Assembly (NCBI RefSeq): GCF_042685745.1
Contig: NZ_JBHUNT010000001.1
Coordinates: 1,922,001-1,986,000 of the forward strand
Source: Prauserella_A oleivorans
GTDB taxonomy: Bacteria > Actinomycetota > Actinomycetes > Mycobacteriales > Pseudonocardiaceae
Length of the DNA stretch: 64,000 bases
Reading direction: 5' to 3'
Within the stretch, counting starts at the first letter, position 1, and the number at the start of each line of letters is the position of its first letter. Of the stretch, positions 60,493-64,000 are shown one piece after another. A program made the position numbers and the translations under genes. Below the pieces are notes generated by a model, which saw only the letters and a list, made by a program, of their open reading frames with translations, was not told where the DNA came from and made no database searches.

Positions 60493-61887
60493 TCAGGTGG
60501 TGGGGTAGCCGGCGCGGTGCCAGGCGGTCATCCCGCCGGCGACGTTGATGACGGGAAGGCCGCGTTCGCGGGCGAGCAGGCTGGTGGCCACGGAGGAGCG
60601 GTAGCCGCTGCCGCAGGTGACGGCGATCGGTTTGTCCGCGGGTACCTCGTCGAGCCGGTCGGGTAGTTCGGCGCCGGTGATGAACGTGGCGCCTTCGGTG
60701 TGGCCGGCGGCCCACTCGGCGGGCTGGCGCACGTCGAGCAGGGTGACCTCGCCCTGGTCGAGTCTGCGTTTCAGCTCGTGGACGGTGATCTGTGGGGTGA
60801 GTTCGACCGGTCGTGCGGAGGTGCGCCAGGCGCTCATGCCGCCGGCCAGCCAGCCCGTCGGCATCGGGTAGCCGATGCGCAGCAGCTGCCAGATCGCCTC
60901 CCACAGGTCGCTGGACCGGTCGAGCACGAGCAGTATCTCGGCCTCGGCGGGGAGTACGGTGCCAGCCCAGGTGGCGAAGGCCGAGCCGAGGCCGACGTTG
61001 AGTGCGCCGGGGATGTGGCCGCCGCCGAAGGCTTCCGCGGACCGGGTGTCCAGCACGATGGCGCCGCGGTTGATGGCGGCGGCGACGTCGTCGGCTGGCA
61101 GCGCGGGGGGCTCGGTGAGTACGCCGAGGGGGTCGACGCCGGCCATGTTCTGGGTGCGCATGCGCCGCCAGTACGGGGGCACCGCGGGCAGGTTGTCCAG
61201 CCGCAGGCACTGCCGCACGAACTCGTCCTTCTCGGAGACCTCGGCCAGGATGGCGTTTGCGCGCTTCTCGTAGCCCACTGTGGTGGACAGCCGGGACCCG
61301 ATGTTGCCGCCGCACAGTGACCCGGCCACGTGGGTGGGGAACACCTCGACGTGGTCGGGCAGCGTGAGCAGCTTGGTCTGGATCGTGTCGCAGAAGACCT
61401 CGGCGTGGCGGCGGGCCTGCTCCTCGCCGCCGAGCAGATCGGGGCGGGCCAGGTCACCAACCAGGAGCGCCCCGCCGGAGAGCAGCAACGCCGGGCTGTC
61501 GGCGCTGGCGGAGCGGTCATAGACCAGCAGGCTGATGTGCTCGGGGGTGTGCCCGGGGGTGTGCATCACCTCGATGCCGACATCGCCGAACTCGATCTGC
61601 TCGCCGTCGGCGAGCGGCCGGTGCGGATAGCTCAGCTCGCCCGCGGCCGAGCCCCACACCTGCGGCGAATGCGGCGAGTCTGCCAGCTCGCCCAACCCGG
61701 ACAGGTAGTCGTTGTGCCCGTGCGAGTCACAGGCGTAGGTGATCCGGAAGCCCTGGTCGCGGGCCGCCTGCCGGTAGATGTCGACATCGCGGCGGGGGTC
61801 GAACACCAGCGCCTGACCAGTCTTCTCGTCCCCGACGAGGTAGGAGGCGTGTCCGAGACTGTTGAGGTAGAACTGCTGGAACCACAT
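60493..61887 (-). CDS. MBL-fold persulfide dioxygenase fused to rhodaneses (second copy)
   Basis: 464 residues. MBL part: CDSHGHNDYLSGLGELA (HxHxD), HTPGHTPEHISLLV and FPTHVAGSLCGG. Then an inactive rhodanese (IVLDTRSAEAFGGGHIPGAL) and an active one (LLDVRQPAEWAAGHTEGATF, VTCGSGYRSSVA). It differs clearly from the copy at 54050. Expected to oxidise glutathione- or mycothiol-type persulfides. ATG 61887 is the likely start; GTG 61893 overlaps the upstream rhodanese stop. Confidence 0.88.
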   Translation of the reverse strand: MWFQQFYLNSLGHASYLVGDEKTGQALVFDPRRDVDIYRQAARDQGFRITYACDSHGHNDYLSGLGELADSPHSPQVWGSAAGELSYPHRPLADGEQIEFGDVGIEVMHTPGHTPEHISLLVYDRSASADSPALLLSGGALLVGDLARPDLLGGEEQARRHAEVFCDTIQTKLLTLPDHVEVFPTHVAGSLCGGNIGSRLSTTVGYEKRANAILAEVSEKDEFVRQCLRLDNLPAVPPYWRRMRTQNMAGVDPLGVLTEPPALPADDVAAAINRGAIVLDTRSAEAFGGGHIPGALNVGLGSAFATWAGTVLPAEAEILLVLDRSSDLWEAIWQLLRIGYPMPTGWLAGGMSAWRTSARPVELTPQITVHELKRRLDQGEVTLLDVRQPAEWAAGHTEGATFITGAELPDRLDEVPADKPIAVTCGSGYRSSVATSLLARERGLPVINVAGGMTAWHRAGYPTT

Positions 61888-61889
61888 GG

Positions 61890-62207
61890 TCACGCCACCT
61901 TTCCCGGCTTGCCTTCGGGCGTGGTGAAGGGCAGGCCGGCCTGCTGCCACGCCTGCATCCCGCCCTCGGCGTTCTCCGCCGCGTAGCCCTGTTGCCGCAG
62001 GAACTCGGCCGCCTGCCCGCTGCGATGACCGCTCCGGCAGACAGTCACCACCGGCTGTGTGCGGTCGAGCTCGGCGAGCCGGCTGGGCACCTCGGCCATC
62101 GGGATGTGCCGGGCGCCCTCGATGCGGCCGGCATGCCACTCCTCGGGCTCGCGCACATCCACCAGCTGTATGTCGTTTCGTCGCCGGTAGAGCTCGTCGA
62201 CCTGCAT
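61890..62207 (-). CDS. Single-domain rhodanese
   Basis: 105 residues. LVDVREPEEWHAGRIEGARH and the active loop VTVCRSGHRSGQ. It passes sulfane sulfur in the cytoplasm. ATG 62207 has AAGGAG six bases upstream. Located between the TauE permease and the MBL-rhodanese gene in one operon (TauE, rhodanese, MBL-rhodanese, DUF302). Confidence 0.9.
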   Translation of the reverse strand: MQVDELYRRRNDIQLVDVREPEEWHAGRIEGARHIPMAEVPSRLAELDRTQPVVTVCRSGHRSGQAAEFLRQQGYAAENAEGGMQAWQQAGLPFTTPEGKPGKVA

Positions 62208-62234
62208 CCTGTACTCCTTTCTTCCCGTGTTTTC

Positions 62235-63017
62235 TCATCCCAGGGCGGACGGGTTGATCAGGGCCTGAACCGCGACGAACACCGCGACCGCGATCACCAC
62301 GTAGGCGAACCAGCGGCGCAACCGGTCGGCATTCAGGCGACCGGCGAGCCTGCCCGCGGCCATGGAGGTCACGAGAGCGGCGATCGTGAACGACCCGACC
62401 ACGCGATAGTCGAGTTCGGCCACGGCGTCCAGGTGCGCCGCCAGCCCGGCGATCGAGTTGATCGTCACGACGACCAGGGAGGTGCCCACTGCGACCGGCA
62501 TGTCCAGCCCGAGCATCAGCACCAAGGCCGGCACCACCAGGAACCCGCCCCCGACCCCGAACAGGCCGGTCAGAAACCCGACGACCGCACCCACGCCCAA
62601 CGCACGAGGCAGACACGCCCGCCAGTTCACCCGTCCACCGGCCACCGTGCACGCCCCCCGCTGCTCGGCCTGGCCGACCAGCATCCGCGCCGCTGCGGCC
62701 ACCATCACCACCGCAAACGCCAGCAGCAACACCTGTTCCGTCACCAACTGCCCCACGGCCGCCCCACCGAAGGCCGCCCCCGCACCCGCCGCGCCGAACA
62801 CTGCGGCGATCGGCCACCGCACCACGCCCTGGCGCAGCCGCGGGATGACCCCGCCCAGCGCCGACAGCCCCACCACCACCAACGACGCCGGGATCGCCTG
62901 GCGCACCGGCTCACCCACGCCGTAGACGAGGGCGGGCACCGCCAGAATCGACCCCCCGGCGCCGAGCAATCCCAGGGCCACGCCGATCAGGAGCCCGAAA
63001 CCCGCCGCGAGGATCAT
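62235..63017 (-). CDS. Sulfite-exporter-like TauE/SafE permease
   Basis: 260 residues with about eight membrane segments. GLLIGVALGLLGAGGSILAV and VGFLTGLFGVGGGFLVVPAL are the paired GGG repeats of the TauE/SafE family. It probably exports sulfite or thiosulfate made by the MBL-rhodanese enzymes. First gene of the operon; the palindrome at 63099-63112 lies 82 bases upstream. The start has only a weak ribosome site. Confidence 0.88.
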   Translation of the reverse strand: MILAAGFGLLIGVALGLLGAGGSILAVPALVYGVGEPVRQAIPASLVVVGLSALGGVIPRLRQGVVRWPIAAVFGAAGAGAAFGGAAVGQLVTEQVLLLAFAVVMVAAAARMLVGQAEQRGACTVAGGRVNWRACLPRALGVGAVVGFLTGLFGVGGGFLVVPALVLMLGLDMPVAVGTSLVVVTINSIAGLAAHLDAVAELDYRVVGSFTIAALVTSMAAGRLAGRLNADRLRRWFAYVVIAVAVFVAVQALINPSALG

Positions 63018-63098
63018 TCAGGTTTCCCGGCGAGGGGAGCACCGGCTCCATCGGTTCCGGTGGCCGACTGCATCCAGACCCTCCCTTCGTTGGGCGAC

Positions 63099-63112
63099 TA
63101 CCCGGCAGGGTA
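63099..63112. promoter_or_regulatory. CsoR/CstR-type palindrome 4
   Basis: TACCC-GGCA-GGGTA, 82 bases upstream of the TauE gene start, in position to control the TauE-rhodanese-MBL-DUF302 operon. Confidence 0.6.
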
Positions 63113-63231
63113 TCCCGCCAAACCCAGTTCGCCCGCTGCCGCGACCCGCACTCCCGCCATCGCCGCCTTGCAGCGTGGGCAGGTGTGTGGACAGCAGCGG
63201 CAGACGTTCCCGGCCGTCGTCAGGACTACCC

Positions 63232-63245
63232 TACCCCGTAGGGTA
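63232..63245. promoter_or_regulatory. CsoR/CstR-type palindrome 5
   Basis: TACCC-CGTA-GGGTA with TATAGT immediately after, which could be a -10 box for the plus strand. The nearest plus-strand gene is the MMPL transporter 410 bases on. Confidence 0.55.
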
Positions 63246-63655
63246 TAGTGGCCGCGATGATCGTCCGAGGGGATGTCCACGTGCAGCAGAACCGGCAGGT
63301 TCCTCGCCTGCGTTGCGGCCAGGCAGGGTGGACTCGCGCCGGGCTTCCCGTCGTGAGCGGGCAGGTGTGGAGCGAGCGAGCGGCGCAGCGACCACGCGCC
63401 ACAAGCCCGTCACATCGGACTCGGTCAACTCGCCACGGACCCGAGCCGGCCTGCCCGGCCGGTCGGTCACCTTCTGCGCTGAGGTGCGCGCTCCGTCACC
63501 GTGGCCAGAGCTCTCAGCACAGCAGACGGTTTTCAGGCGCCCGCGGTGGCACCTCAGGCCGCCTCGCCTGATCCAGCGAGTCCGTCGCCCCGACCCGGAG
63601 CGGCGGTCGTCGCACGCCCGAGCAAACAGCCCTACCAAAATGTGGAGGAAACCGG

Positions 63656-64000
63656 ATGACCGGCGTAACCCGTACCGACAGCCACCCGCCCGATACCGCG
63701 ACACGCTCTGTCCAACGAAGCGGCCCGCTGGGCAGGCTGGGGACGCGCATGGCCGCCCGCGCGTGGTGGGTGGTCGCGGCCTGGGTGCTGGTCGTCGGCG
63801 CGCTGGGTTCGTTCGCTCCGACGGTGTTCACGTCGCTGGCCGGCGCCGGGTGGCAGGCCAACGGATCCGAGTCCGTGCAGGTCCGCGAACTCGCCCAGCA
63901 GCACTTCGGCGGCAACGCGTCCTCGGCCATCCAGGTCGTCGTGCAGTCCGACAACACTGCGATCAGCGACCCGGCCGTGCAACGAGTCCTCGACCAGGCC
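63656..64000 (+). CDS. MMPL-family transporter, 5' part only
   Basis: 115 residues to the window edge. MAARAWWVVAAWVLVVGALG is the first membrane segment and FTSLAGAGWQANGSESVQVR then ELAQQHFGGNASSAIQVVVQ the start of the periplasmic loop, as in MmpL/RND-type lipid exporters. ATG 63656 has GGAGGAAACC upstream. The gene continues beyond 64000, so domain content cannot be judged. Confidence 0.8.
   Translation, partial: MTGVTRTDSHPPDTATRSVQRSGPLGRLGTRMAARAWWVVAAWVLVVGALGSFAPTVFTSLAGAGWQANGSESVQVRELAQQHFGGNASSAIQVVVQSDNTAISDPAVQRVLDQA

Larger units (their letters stand above)
63018..63655. other. Intergenic region with two CstR-type sites
   Basis: About 640 bases between the TauE operon and the MMPL gene. 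It holds palindromes 4 and 5. Between them the minus strand reads CRCCPHTCPRCKAAMAG, a Cys-rich stretch without a credible start. After 63250 I saw no gene. Confidence 0.45.

Noticed and set aside
63098..63280. Cys-rich minus-strand frame (CRCCPHTCPRCK)
   Set aside because: It would have to be translated through both CstR-type palindromes, and no separate start with a ribosome site was found.
1..64000. CRISPR array or rRNA genes
   Set aside because: No regularly spaced direct repeats with unique spacers and no rRNA-like sequence were seen.

Overview
The window is high-GC actinobacterial DNA. Signs of this are the frequent GTG and TTG starts, stop/start overlaps of 1-8 bases, an RbpA paralogue, DUF574-type methyltransferases, a plasmid-spread DUF2637 protein and several long XRE-type regulators. 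The gene mix resembles Pseudonocardiales, but that placement is an inference and no rRNA or species marker is present.

Positions 1-6.3 kb hold the end of a PIG-L deacetylase gene and a minus-strand operon of three XRE regulators, a two-repeat small protein, an APH-like kinase and a flavoprotein. Positions 6.7-27.8 kb form an accessory island centred on 7-deazaguanine (queuosine-type) chemistry. It has a GntR/UTRA pair, a QueD with a degenerate second half, QueE cut by an IS5-type element, FolE, a TGT/DpdA-like protein, a nucleoside-phosphorylase-like protein and a P-loop nucleotide kinase. DUF2797, methyltransferase and NUDIX genes follow, then an FxLD-type methyltransferase gene split by a 2.17-kb group II intron. 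A HAD phosphatase, a fourth XRE regulator, a second QueD, a NUDIX protein and an inositol-monophosphatase-like protein complete it. QueC is not visible.

Positions 28-31.6 kb are a minus-strand signalling operon (methyltransferase, NB-ARC/TPR ATPase, small HTH, RbpA paralogue). Positions 32-37.5 kb carry a CadD-type transporter and a mercury locus with merA, merR, three tandem merB paralogues and a divergent ArsR regulator. Positions 37.9-42.8 kb are a three-gene SMC-like ATPase system ending in a PD-(D/E)XK-type nuclease, a candidate ABC-three-component or Lamassu-like defence system. Positions 42.8-50.6 kb hold a CmtR-like locus: on one side a P-type ATPase, LspA, CDF transporter and adenylating enzyme, on the other two methyltransferases, an AraC regulator and a fatty-acid-hydroxylase-like protein. 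An AbiJ-like nuclease and a conjugative-element remnant (DUF2637, HTH) follow to 53.2 kb.

Positions 53.3-63.3 kb are a reactive-sulfur locus: two MBL-rhodanese fusions, two single rhodaneses, thioredoxin, DUF302, a TauE permease and several decayed genes. Five TACCC-N4-GGGTA palindromes of CsoR/CstR type are spread over it, though no CsoR/CstR gene lies in the window. The window ends inside an MMPL transporter gene. Overall it reads as a mosaic island of metal and sulfur resistance, candidate defence and deazapurine metabolism, with clear traces of mobile DNA.
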